From NCBI GenBank assembly GCA_021647705.1, contig JAKIUF010000044.1, positions 1-36,578 on the forward strand: 36,578 nt of DNA, read 5' to 3'. Origin of the DNA: Gammaproteobacteria bacterium (GTDB taxonomy: Bacteria; Pseudomonadota; Gammaproteobacteria; SZUA-152). Positions within the stretch are counted from its first letter, which is position 1. Every line of letters starts with the position of its first letter. The position numbers were made by a program, and so were the translations under genes. Shown here piece by piece: positions 16,281 through 24,243 of the stretch. The notes under the pieces are model-generated. The model was not told where the DNA came from. It ran no database searches and worked only from the letters and a program-made list of their open reading frames with translations.

Positions 16281-17054
16281 TTACGAAACGTTTTTCAATA
16301 CCGTTTTTTTACGACAGCCACGAATCATTTCACCCCGTTGTCGATTGGGATTCTTAATCAGCAACAAAGACAGGTAATTAACCTTTTCTCCATACAAACT
16401 ACTGACTTCGTTAATCACCCGCTCTTCCGGTGTACCTGCTTTTTCAATAAAACGACTGTGTGACAACAATTCACGTTCTGTCAGTAAATCAATAATGTCA
16501 TCCAATAACGGTTTGACTTTAAGTAAGATCAGCGTGTCAAATTCATCCAGCATGGTGGCGATTACATCCAGCCCATAACCCGCCGGAATAATCGCGACAG
16601 TATCGTCCACATCCGCCAATGGCATCTGCACGCGCGCAGCGGCAGCATTAAACGAAGGCACGCCTGCAACCGTTTCAATCATTACTGTTTCATCCAGTGC
16701 AGCAACGGTTTTCGCCAGGTGACCGAAGGTCGAATAGGTTGACGCATCACCTTCCACCAGAAACAAAACATCCTCCCCGGCCTGTAATTTTTCCAGCACA
16801 GTCTCTGCGGCACGCAGCCAGTATTTGGCGAGCTTTTCGGTATCATGTGTCATGGGAAAAATCAGTGGCATATGCTCGGTGGGTAATTCAAGTCCTGCGC
16901 GCAAAACAATACCTAGCGCATAACTGTCGCTTTTTGCATTACGAATGGGATAACTCCAGACTTTGTCCGTCTGCAATAATGCCCAGGCACGGCGCGTCAT
17001 TAAATCCGGATTACCCGGCCCCAGTGACAGCCCGTACAAGATACCGTTATTCAT
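16281..17054 (-). CDS. cbiL: Cobalt-factor II / precorrin-2 C20-methyltransferase
   Basis: CbiL adds the C20 methyl group to cobalt-factor II using S-adenosylmethionine, the first methylation after cobalt insertion. The 257-residue protein starts LYGLSLGPGNPDLMTRRA (GPG SAM motif), then has FLVEGDASTYSTFGHL, VAGVPSFNAAAARVQMPLA and a C-terminal region ending near NYLSLLLIKNPN. I chose ATG 17054, which overlaps the cbiET stop by one base (TAATG); the frame extends to 17105 without support. A REP palindrome follows 5 nt after the stop. Confidence 0.93.
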   Translation of the reverse strand: MNNGILYGLSLGPGNPDLMTRRAWALLQTDKVWSYPIRNAKSDSYALGIVLRAGLELPTEHMPLIFPMTHDTEKLAKYWLRAAETVLEKLQAGEDVLFLVEGDASTYSTFGHLAKTVAALDETVMIETVAGVPSFNAAAARVQMPLADVDDTVAIIPAGYGLDVIATMLDEFDTLILLKVKPLLDDIIDLLTERELLSHSRFIEKAGTPEERVINEVSSLYGEKVNYLSLLLIKNPNRQRGEMIRGCRKKTVLKNVS

Positions 17055-18361
17055 TACTCTTTCATCTCTGTCGGTTTTTCCGCTGCCTGAGCACAGACAA
17101 TCCACACTGGATTTTCAGCGGCCATTCTATGCATATGCAAAATTGGTTGGCTGCGGCTGGCCTGCAATTGAGTGACATCCCATTGGGCATTTTCTTCTTT
17201 AAGCGTTTGGGTTGCCTGCGCCAAATTTTCCAGAGTAACAAAGTTCATCACTAACCAGCCTCCCGCTTTCAGGCGCAACAGACACAAGCGAATCAGTTCT
17301 GCCAGCTCTCCGCCCGACCCACCCAGAAACACCGCATCCGGGTTAGGCCAGGTGTCTAACCGTTCAGGTGCTTTGCCGTGCTGCACACGGTAATTAGTGA
17401 TGGCCATGTTTTCACGGTTTTGCTGGACAATGGCGAAATCAGCCGGATTTTTTTCAATGGCATAAACATAACCCGAGCGACACAAACGTGCTGCTTCCAG
17501 CCCCACCGAGCCGGAGCCGGCACCGATGTCCCAGACAATACTGTCTGCATGCAGTTGCAGACGTGCCAATGACACAGCCCGTACTTCACGCTTGGTGATC
17601 AGTCCTTTATCCGGTTTTCGTTGTGCATAACAGGCATCATCCAAACCAAACACAGGAAGGCTATTTTGTGTTATGCGCTGCAACACCACCACGTTAGGGC
17701 TGGTAAAATAGGCCGCTGCCGCATCGCTCAACGACAGTTCACGAATAATATTTTCGTCATCGGTCAACAGGGCTTCTGCCACAGACATTGTAAATAACTC
17801 ACCCAAACCGACATCAAGCAGCATGCGCGCGATACGGTCCGGGGTATTTTCAGGGCTGGTAAACAGGGCAATAAGAGAATGGTTTTGTACCGTCTGCAAC
17901 AGTGGATACAAACCATGCTCCGGCCCGGCTTCATTTGACCACTCTCCAGCATCTTTACTGTGAGCGGATGCAATCACCGCCTCCTGCCAAGCCAGCCCCA
18001 AACGTGCAAAGGCCAATTGCAGGGTAGAGACATTAGGTATCACTTCACACTGTTCGTTACCCAGTTTATTCATCAGATAACGACCGATGCCATGACACAG
18101 GGGGTCACCTGTGGCCAGCACCACGACCTTCAGGTCATCGGCCTGTGCTTCAGTAATCCACACCGGCACTTTTGACAGACCCTGCGCAATATCATGCTGT
18201 ATTGCGCCAGCGGCAAAACTGTCAGCAAACAATGCCAAAGTACGATGAGCACCGATCACCACATCCGCCGCCGCAATATGTGCCAGCGCAACGGGAGTCA
18301 TACCCTCGGTGCCGTTGTCCAGCACGCCTATAATATAGATGGGAGTGTTGGATGCCACCAT
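17054..18361 (-). CDS. cbiET: Cobalt-precorrin-7 C5- and C15-methyltransferase/decarboxylase, fused
   Basis: This 435-residue protein fuses CbiE (residues 1 to about 225, tetrapyrrole methylase type: VVVLATGDPLCHGIGRYL, VIPNVSTLQLAFARLGLAW) with CbiT (about 240-435, Rossmann methyltransferase: LITKREVRAVSLARLQL, VWDIGAGSGSVGLEAARL, AVFLGGSGGELAELI). It corresponds to CobL and methylates C5 and C15 and decarboxylates the C12 acetate. The ATG at 18361 overlaps the cbiD stop by one base (TAATG) and its stop overlaps the cbiL start in the same way. Confidence 0.95.
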   Translation of the reverse strand: MVASNTPIYIIGVLDNGTEGMTPVALAHIAAADVVIGAHRTLALFADSFAAGAIQHDIAQGLSKVPVWITEAQADDLKVVVLATGDPLCHGIGRYLMNKLGNEQCEVIPNVSTLQLAFARLGLAWQEAVIASAHSKDAGEWSNEAGPEHGLYPLLQTVQNHSLIALFTSPENTPDRIARMLLDVGLGELFTMSVAEALLTDDENIIRELSLSDAAAAYFTSPNVVVLQRITQNSLPVFGLDDACYAQRKPDKGLITKREVRAVSLARLQLHADSIVWDIGAGSGSVGLEAARLCRSGYVYAIEKNPADFAIVQQNRENMAITNYRVQHGKAPERLDTWPNPDAVFLGGSGGELAELIRLCLLRLKAGGWLVMNFVTLENLAQATQTLKEENAQWDVTQLQASRSQPILHMHRMAAENPVWIVCAQAAEKPTEMKE

Positions 18362-19458
18362 TAGGTCTCCGCCAACTTGTTGCCGTCAAAATCACAAATC
18401 AGCACGTTAAGATCAAATGGTGCATGTTGATAACGTGCCATAACCGTGCTGATCACTTTATTGCCCAGCGCCTGATAAAACTCAGCGCCCTTCCCCAAAG
18501 CCTCAATGCGCTCACCCGCATAACGTGCCGTTTCCGCCGCACGAATATCATCACAAACATCATCAGGCACACCAATACCCGCTGCCAGCTCCGCCAGCAA
18601 ACCGGTATTCACCGCATTGCGATTGGCATGAGTAATGGTTTCGCCCTGCGCCATTTTGGTTAGCTTGCCCACCATGCCACCGATAATCACATGTTTGATA
18701 TCTTCTTTTACCGCAGTGTCCAGTGCATATTTGAGAAAGTCACCCATTTGTACAAAGCAGGCGGGAGCCAATGATGACAGTTCACGGATAACAAATTTTT
18801 CCGTGCGGCCACCGGTGGTCAACACCACTGTATCCTGTCCCTGATTGGACGCCACCTGAATACCTTGAATCACACTGTCACGAAACGCCGCCGTGGAATA
18901 AGGATGCACAATACCTGTGGTACCCAAAATGGAAATTCCACCGATGATCCCCAATCGCGCATTCAGAGTACGCTTCGCCATGATCTCACCGCCGGGCACG
19001 GAGATGGTCACCTCCAGCCCCTGCGTCTCCAATAACGACCCTGCCACCAGACGCACATTTTCCTCGATATTTTTTTGCGGAACAGGATTAATCGCCGGGC
19101 CGTTCACTTCCAGACCCAGCCCCGCCATCGTGACCACACCCACACCGGAGCCACCTTTGATCAGCACCTGATCCGGGTATCCCGGCAGTAAACGCACGTC
19201 GGCGGTCAACGGTGCTTTGTGGGTAACATCCGGATCATCACCGGCATCCTTGATCACCACTGCATGGGCCCGACCGTTTTTGCAATAACCCTCGGTCACC
19301 GCAAAGCGCACCTGCTGACCGTTGGGTAACTGACACTCCACATCATCCGGCACTTCATTGGTCAGCAATCCCAGACACGCAGCACGGGCCGCAGCGGCAG
19401 AACATGCCCCTGTGGTAAAACCCTTGCGGGTACCCTTCTTTTTTTTCTGTTTTTGCAT
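18361..19458 (-). CDS. cbiD: Cobalt-precorrin-5B C1-methyltransferase
   Basis: CbiD methylates C1 of cobalt-precorrin-5B in the oxygen-independent route; the oxygen-dependent route uses CobF instead, so this gene is a marker for the early-cobalt pathway. The 365-residue protein has the family start GTRKGFTTGACSAAAARAA, IKDAGDDPDVTHKAPL, GGSGVGVVTMAGL, LGIIGGISILGTTGIVHPYS (with the conserved STAA following) and VIIGGMVGKLTKMAQG. The N-terminus is very Lys-rich (QKQKKKK). It starts 30 nt after cbiC and overlaps cbiET by one base. Confidence 0.96.
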   Translation of the reverse strand: MQKQKKKKGTRKGFTTGACSAAAARAACLGLLTNEVPDDVECQLPNGQQVRFAVTEGYCKNGRAHAVVIKDAGDDPDVTHKAPLTADVRLLPGYPDQVLIKGGSGVGVVTMAGLGLEVNGPAINPVPQKNIEENVRLVAGSLLETQGLEVTISVPGGEIMAKRTLNARLGIIGGISILGTTGIVHPYSTAAFRDSVIQGIQVASNQGQDTVVLTTGGRTEKFVIRELSSLAPACFVQMGDFLKYALDTAVKEDIKHVIIGGMVGKLTKMAQGETITHANRNAVNTGLLAELAAGIGVPDDVCDDIRAAETARYAGERIEALGKGAEFYQALGNKVISTVMARYQHAPFDLNVLICDFDGNKLAET

Positions 19459-19488
19459 GCTTGTATTGGCGCTATAACTATTTATGTC

Positions 19489-20157
19489 TTACGCATTTTT
19501 TTGCTGCGCTTCGGCTAATGCTAACAAGGCATGTAAAGCCGACACCACCAATGTTGATCCCCCTTTGCGTCCTCTGGTAATTAACCATGGCACTTCTTTC
19601 AACTCACTCAAAGCATCTTTGGATTCTGCGGCAGAAACAAATCCTACCGGCATACCGACGATTAAAGCGGGCCGCGCTGCACCCTGTTTAATCAATGACA
19701 ATACTTCCAGCAAGGCGGTTGGCGCATTACCCACAGCAACGATACCGCCATCAAGCAAACCTTGTTTATGCGCTTTGCGCATCGCCTGTACCGCACGGGT
19801 GGTATTCTCCATTTTAGCCTGAGCAATAACATCTTCATCAGCAATAAAATGATGAGTATGTACGCCAAAATGCGCCAAGCGAGGCCTGGAAAGTCCCACA
19901 CAAATCATCTCCACATCAGCCACAATCGGCGCTCCGGAAACCAGCGCCTGTATACCCGCCTCCGTCGCCTTCGGATGAAAACAACCCAGACCGTTAAACT
20001 CAAAGTCTGCCGTTGCATGAATCATACGACGTACGATCTGCCATTCATCTTCGCTATAGGCTTCGTGTGATCCGGCTTCGTTATCAACAATGGCAAATGA
20101 ATCGTGTTCGATTTTCTGCCCTGCCTGGGTCAGCTGTTCGGTGATTACATTACTCAT
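19489..20157 (-). CDS. cbiC: Cobalt-precorrin-8 methylmutase
   Basis: CbiC moves the methyl group from C11 to C12 of cobalt-precorrin-8, giving cobyrinic acid. The 222-residue protein shows RRMIHATADFEFNG (family active-site His region), ADVEMICVGLSRPRL, GIVAVGNAPTALLEVLSLI, PALIVGMPVGFVSAAESK and TRGRKGGSTLVVSALHALL. The ATG at 20157 overlaps the cbiX stop as ATGA, and it lies 30 nt before cbiD. Confidence 0.95.
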   Translation of the reverse strand: MSNVITEQLTQAGQKIEHDSFAIVDNEAGSHEAYSEDEWQIVRRMIHATADFEFNGLGCFHPKATEAGIQALVSGAPIVADVEMICVGLSRPRLAHFGVHTHHFIADEDVIAQAKMENTTRAVQAMRKAHKQGLLDGGIVAVGNAPTALLEVLSLIKQGAARPALIVGMPVGFVSAAESKDALSELKEVPWLITRGRKGGSTLVVSALHALLALAEAQQKNA

Positions 20158-21038
20158 GCGTCTGCCTTTTCATGGTTATGCTCATGGTGATGATGGTGGT
20201 GATCCGCCTCTGCTTCCTGTCGATACAAACAACCATCACATTCCATCATGCGGCGTTCGTTATCATTTAACTCACCGCTGGCTTCAAGTACACGTTCATT
20301 AAGCAGTGCGTAGATTTCTTCTTCAAAACCAAAATACTGGCCATGGGCGAATTCAATGTGCGGATACTGGACTTTCAATCGTACAACCTGACGCTTGATA
20401 CGTTCAATCAAGGTACCGGTAAACAGGTAATACGGCAAAATCACTATTTGCGTCATACCCTGTTGCACATGACGCTGCACTGCCATTTCCAGGCGGGGAT
20501 AAGTGATGCCGGTAAAGGCAATGTCCACCAGTTCATGATCGCTTTCTTCAAATAACCAACGGGCCATTTTGGCAATTTCGCCATTGGCAACACGATCTGA
20601 TGAACCTCGTCCCAGCAGAATGACACCGGTGCTTTTTGGGTCCGGCGCATCCATCGCCATCATCACCTTACGCAGATTGCGTTTAAGAATAGTAAGAATG
20701 GGTTCAACTGCACCAAGATGACGGGCATAAATAAATTCTACCTGCGGGTGACGTTGGCGCGCATCTGCAATGAAATGTGGAATCTCCATTTTCACATGAC
20801 CGGCGGCATTTAAAATCAACGGTACCACGATCACCCGCCCCGCCCCTTCTGCCGCATTGTCCAGGCCACGATCCAGCAACACATCGGCAAACTCAATAAA
20901 ACAGGTCTCAATCTGCCATTGCGGATTTTTTTTCCGCCAAATATCGGCAAAGCGATCAATCTCGCGATTACCATCTTGGTTGCGTGAGCCGTGGCCCACC
21001 AATAAAATTTTGGTTTTTATATTTGATTTCATATTCAT
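20154..21038 (-). CDS. cbiX: Sirohydrochlorin cobaltochelatase, long form
   Basis: CbiX inserts cobalt into sirohydrochlorin (or precorrin-2), committing it to the early-cobalt route. The 294-residue protein has two chelatase repeats: KILLVGHGSRNQDGNREID and PLILNAAGHVKMEIPHFI, then ILLGRGSSDRVANGEIAKM and ILPYYLFTGTLIERI. The C-terminal tail has an MECDGC motif (residues 265-270, the MXCXXC Fe-S motif known from long CbiX) and a run of six His at 280-285 followed by HNH, probably for cobalt storage. Start is ATG 21038 or 21032. It overlaps cbiC by 4 nt. Confidence 0.93.
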   Translation of the reverse strand: MNMKSNIKTKILLVGHGSRNQDGNREIDRFADIWRKKNPQWQIETCFIEFADVLLDRGLDNAAEGAGRVIVVPLILNAAGHVKMEIPHFIADARQRHPQVEFIYARHLGAVEPILTILKRNLRKVMMAMDAPDPKSTGVILLGRGSSDRVANGEIAKMARWLFEESDHELVDIAFTGITYPRLEMAVQRHVQQGMTQIVILPYYLFTGTLIERIKRQVVRLKVQYPHIEFAHGQYFGFEEEIYALLNERVLEASGELNDNERRMMECDGCLYRQEAEADHHHHHHEHNHEKADA

Positions 21039-21068
21039 TTATTAGTTGGAAGACTCTGATAAAAAGCG

Positions 21069-21863
21069 CTAAGTTTCATGGACAGTTTTGTGCGTCGCCT
21101 TACGAAACCGATGACTGAAATTTTTGTCGTAAAGCTTTGATTTCTTCAGTTCAGTCCAGTCACGCGCACCAATGGTAGGACTGACGATAATCATGGCCTG
21201 GCTGTTGATTTTCTCAGCACGACATTTTTCACGGATATCGTTAAGCGTACCGCGAATGACTTTTTCCTCATCTGGCCAACTGGCTTTATGTACTACCAGT
21301 ACCGGTGCATCCGGTGACCAACCGGCCTCCAGTAAATCGGCCTGTACTTTTTTCAACAGGGTAATAGAAAGAAACAGGCAAAGCGTACAATGATGCTGTG
21401 CCAATTCAGGCAGTGATTCACCCTCGGGCATGGGGGTACGGCCTTCGACCCGTGTCAGAATTACCGTCTGCGTCACTTCGGGCAGGGTCAGGCTTTCCAC
21501 TCCGGCAGCGGCAGACGCCATGGCCGATGAGACGCCGGGCACCACACCAACCTCGATGCCCTGCTCGTCCAGCGGTTGTACCATTTCAATCAATGCGCCG
21601 TACAAACCGGGGTCACCCGTTTGCAGTCGAATTACCGTCTGGCCATTTTGCGCTTTATCAATCAACCAGGCGACAATCTGCTCCAGGTCCATTCCCTTGG
21701 AATCTTCAACCGCACAGCCCGGCTTGGCCCAGCGCATGGCCGCTTGTGATACCAACGAACCAGCAAACAAAATGGCATCGGCCTGTTCGATCAATCCCCG
21801 GCCTTTGACGGTAATCAGTTCCGGGTCACCCGGGCCTGCACCCACAAACCACACCTTGCTCAT
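21069..21863 (-). CDS. cbiF: Cobalt-precorrin-4 C11-methyltransferase
   Basis: CbiF (CobM) methylates C11 of cobalt-precorrin-4. The 264-residue protein has the tetrapyrrole methylase pattern VWFVGAGPGDPELITVKGR, ADAILFAGSLV, VIRLQTGDPGLYGALIEM, VVPGVSSAMASAAAG, LPEVTQTVILTRVEGRTPMP and VVHKASWPDE. I chose the ATG at 21863, two bases after the cbtA stop; the open frame goes on to 21905 inside cbtA. No strong ribosome binding site is visible, so coupling to cbtA is likely. Confidence 0.95.
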   Translation of the reverse strand: MSKVWFVGAGPGDPELITVKGRGLIEQADAILFAGSLVSQAAMRWAKPGCAVEDSKGMDLEQIVAWLIDKAQNGQTVIRLQTGDPGLYGALIEMVQPLDEQGIEVGVVPGVSSAMASAAAGVESLTLPEVTQTVILTRVEGRTPMPEGESLPELAQHHCTLCLFLSITLLKKVQADLLEAGWSPDAPVLVVHKASWPDEEKVIRGTLNDIREKCRAEKINSQAMIIVSPTIGARDWTELKKSKLYDKNFSHRFRKATHKTVHET

Positions 21864-21864
21864 A

Positions 21865-22578
21865 TTAATGCGCCAGCTTCTGCTGGAAAAAACCGTAAAG
21901 ACCACCCAGAGCTAACCAAAATATGGCATTGGCAATAATCGTGGCGATAATAAAACGCTGTATCAAATCAGCAGGTGCCAGGGCGCTGTGTACATCAGGC
22001 AGAGGTGCGCCCACCACATGCGGCAGCAGGATTAACAAACCACCCAGTATTTTCAGCACTACACGGGGACTGAATACCAGCAGAGCCAGTCCCACGGCAC
22101 TACAGGCAATGGTCGCCAGCCACCAGTATTGACGCGACTGAAGATCAGCGGCTTCGGTACCCGGCAGTTCTGGATGTAAACCCAGTGAGGGGGCAACAAA
22201 AAATACCGCATAACCCGCCAACCCCCACAGCAGGCCGGTTCGCCAGTTGAGTGTGGTGCCTCTCAGCACCGTTGCGGCTCCTATCAACAGGGCAAAACCC
22301 AGGGCGATAACTATGTTGGCACCGGCAGTAAAGAGTGTGCGTTGCAAACCATCCTGTGGTGCCCATGTCGAATCATCATGTGCATGATCACTTTCTGTAT
22401 GTGCATGTACATGCCCACTTTCTGACGCACCGTGTTCAACAGCCGGAGACTGCTCGTAGCTTTCGGCTTCAATAATCGTAGGGACCACCTGAAACTGCTG
22501 AATCAGGGTCAGCAGTATTCCGGCTGACAGGCTGCTCAGGGCGACAACGGTAAACAGGTTTTTAAGCGAAACAGTCAT
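21865..22578 (-). CDS. cbtA: Cobalt transporter subunit CbtA
   Basis: CbtA is an inner-membrane protein linked to B12-regulated cobalt uptake. The 237-residue protein has about five hydrophobic spans: LFTVVALSSLSAGILLTLI, IVIALGFALLIGAATVL, TGLLWGLAGYAVFFVAP, LATIACSAVGLALLVFS and the C-terminal IIATIIANAIFWLALGGLY. Between the first two is a His-rich loop (HVHAHTESDHAHDD), likely metal-binding. ATG 22578 was chosen; a GTG at 22590 is also possible. It follows cbtB by 14 nt and precedes cbiF by one base. Confidence 0.9.
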   Translation of the reverse strand: MTVSLKNLFTVVALSSLSAGILLTLIQQFQVVPTIIEAESYEQSPAVEHGASESGHVHAHTESDHAHDDSTWAPQDGLQRTLFTAGANIVIALGFALLIGAATVLRGTTLNWRTGLLWGLAGYAVFFVAPSLGLHPELPGTEAADLQSRQYWWLATIACSAVGLALLVFSPRVVLKILGGLLILLPHVVGAPLPDVHSALAPADLIQRFIIATIIANAIFWLALGGLYGFFQQKLAH

Positions 22579-22592
22579 TGTCGATAACACTC

Positions 22593-22796
22593 TTAATGGC
22601 AGGGGAAAACCACTGAATGACGGGAGTCGTGGGCAGCATTATGCAGCACACCGGTTTCGGCAAAACCGGCGATGAATAACAGCACAATGCCCACGGAAGC
22701 AGCTAGAGCAGCGGCGGTGTATTTGCTGACACCAGCAACAGGCTGGGCAATGTCTGTGGCGGCATTTGATACCGTATTGTTTAAATGGTTATGCAT
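22593..22796 (-). CDS. cbtB: Cobalt transporter subunit CbtB
   Basis: A 67-residue small membrane protein with one transmembrane span (ALAASVGIVLLFIAGFAE) and a C-terminal metal-binding tail (LHNAAHDSRH, ending FPCH), the form of CbtB that pairs with CbtA in cobalt uptake. The ATG at 22796 has a strong GAGGAT site. It stands after the REP-filled gap behind cbiA and directly before cbtA, under the same upstream riboswitch if the operon is read through. Confidence 0.92.
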   Translation of the reverse strand: MHNHLNNTVSNAATDIAQPVAGVSKYTAAALAASVGIVLLFIAGFAETGVLHNAAHDSRHSVVFPCH

Positions 22797-22866
22797 GATT
22801 TTTATCCTCTTGTTTATGCTTCATTCTCAATATAAAAACAAATGTTGTTGATGTTAATAAACAGCC

Positions 22867-22960
22867 GTAGGGTGGGCATGCTTTTTTGCCCACGCGGATG
22901 CTGGCGATACTGACAATATTCACAATACCCGCGTGGGCACAAAAAACGTGCCCACCCTAC
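22867..22960. repeat. REP-like palindrome, GTGCCCACCCTAC family
   Basis: Ends GTAGGGTGGGCATGC and CGTGCCCACCCTAC, inner arms GCCCACGCGG and CCGCGTGGGC. It fills the gap between cbiA and cbtB. On the minus strand its GTAGGG end supplies the TAG stop of cbiA, exactly as at cobQ. Confidence 0.85.
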
Positions 22961-24243
22961 AAAAACAGTTGTGCCGTCGCCACGGGATTCGACGGAAAAT
23001 ACAGGTGCAGATACGAGGCATTAAGTCGTCCTTGCCGATATACCGGCTCACCACGCCGCCCTTTGCGCGCACCTTTACTCACGGCAACCGGTGCCAGTGG
23101 ACTGTCTAACGTTGAGTAGTGGTAAGTGTGGCCACGCATGTTCCCTTCCGGCAATTCAATGCCATGCAGACCCAGGTTTGACAGGCGCGATTGCATGCTC
23201 GCATGACCCGGCAACAGACCTGCCATTTCGGCGGTTTCCCCTTGTACATCCGTCAGTGAATCCATCAGATAAAGCATGCCACCACATTCGGCCACAATAG
23301 GTCTGCCAAGTTGGTGATGGGTCTGAATCGCTGCCTTCATGGACGCATTGGCCGTCAGTTGTTGCAGATGCAGCTCCGGGTAACCACCGGGCAGATAAAG
23401 CGCCTCGGCATCAGGCAGGCAGGTATCGCTCAGTGGTGAAAAGAAACAGAGTTCAGCTCCCAGCTTACGCAACAGATCAAGGTTGGCGCGATACAAAAAT
23501 GCGAAAGCGGCATCACGGGCAATGGCAATGCGCACACCTTTCAACGGGGGCTGTTCTGCGGGTTCATCACTCGTTGCACTATGAAAGACTACAGTAGATG
23601 GTAATTGATCTGGAACACCCTGCAAGGCCGCAGCTGCCCGGTCAATGCGTGCATCAAGGTCGGCAATTTCATCCGCTTGCACCAGACCGAGGTGGCGGTC
23701 CGGCAGGGAAATATCCTCATCACGTCGCAGCCAGCCGAAGGCGGTTTGCTCCACCGGCAGGCTTTCCACCAGCATTTCATAATGACGCTCACTGGCCACA
23801 CGATTCGCCAACACACCGGCAAAAGGCAGGTCCGGCTGATAATTGGCCAGCCCATAGGCCAGCGCACCAAAAGTCTGCGCCATGGCGCTGCCATCGATTA
23901 CTGCCAATACCGGGATGCCAAACAAACGGGCAAGGTCCGCACTGGAACGCTCGCCGTCAAACAACCCCATCACCCCTTCGATTAAAATCAGGTCAGCATC
24001 GCCCGCCGCTTCATACAACAACTCGCGGCAGTGTTGCTCATCGCCCATCCACAAATCGAGCTGATAAACCGGGTTACCGGAGGCCCGCTCCAGAATCATC
24101 GGGTCGAGAAAATCCGGGCCGGTTTTAAAGACACGCACACGACGGCCACGTTCGGTATGAAAACGCGCCAGCGCTGCGGTGATCGTGGTTTTACCCTGGT
24201 TGGAAGCCGGCGCGGCAACAAATAATGCGGAGCACTTTCTCAC
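22957..24243 (-). CDS. cbiA: Cobyrinate a,c-diamide synthase
   Basis: CbiA (CobB) amidates the a and c side chains of cobyrinic acid with glutamine and ATP. The 428-residue protein has the P-loop region VAAPASNQGKTTITAALA, FKTGPDFLDPMILERASG, LIEGVMGLFDG, and the amidotransferase half with AYLYLPGGYPELH-type sequence (ALYLPGGYPELHLQQL), VAECGGMLYLMD (Cys nucleophile) and MRGHTYHYS (His). The ATG at 24243 overlaps the cobO stop as ATGA. The stop codon lies within a REP palindrome, so the last residues may not be ancestral. Confidence 0.95.
   Translation of the reverse strand: MRKCSALFVAAPASNQGKTTITAALARFHTERGRRVRVFKTGPDFLDPMILERASGNPVYQLDLWMGDEQHCRELLYEAAGDADLILIEGVMGLFDGERSSADLARLFGIPVLAVIDGSAMAQTFGALAYGLANYQPDLPFAGVLANRVASERHYEMLVESLPVEQTAFGWLRRDEDISLPDRHLGLVQADEIADLDARIDRAAAALQGVPDQLPSTVVFHSATSDEPAEQPPLKGVRIAIARDAAFAFLYRANLDLLRKLGAELCFFSPLSDTCLPDAEALYLPGGYPELHLQQLTANASMKAAIQTHHQLGRPIVAECGGMLYLMDSLTDVQGETAEMAGLLPGHASMQSRLSNLGLHGIELPEGNMRGHTYHYSTLDSPLAPVAVSKGARKGRRGEPVYRQGRLNASYLHLYFPSNPVATAQLFL

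Noticed and set aside
17356-17589. Alternative frame ORFs inside cbiET
   Set aside because: They are shadows of the fused methyltransferase gene and carry no own start signal.
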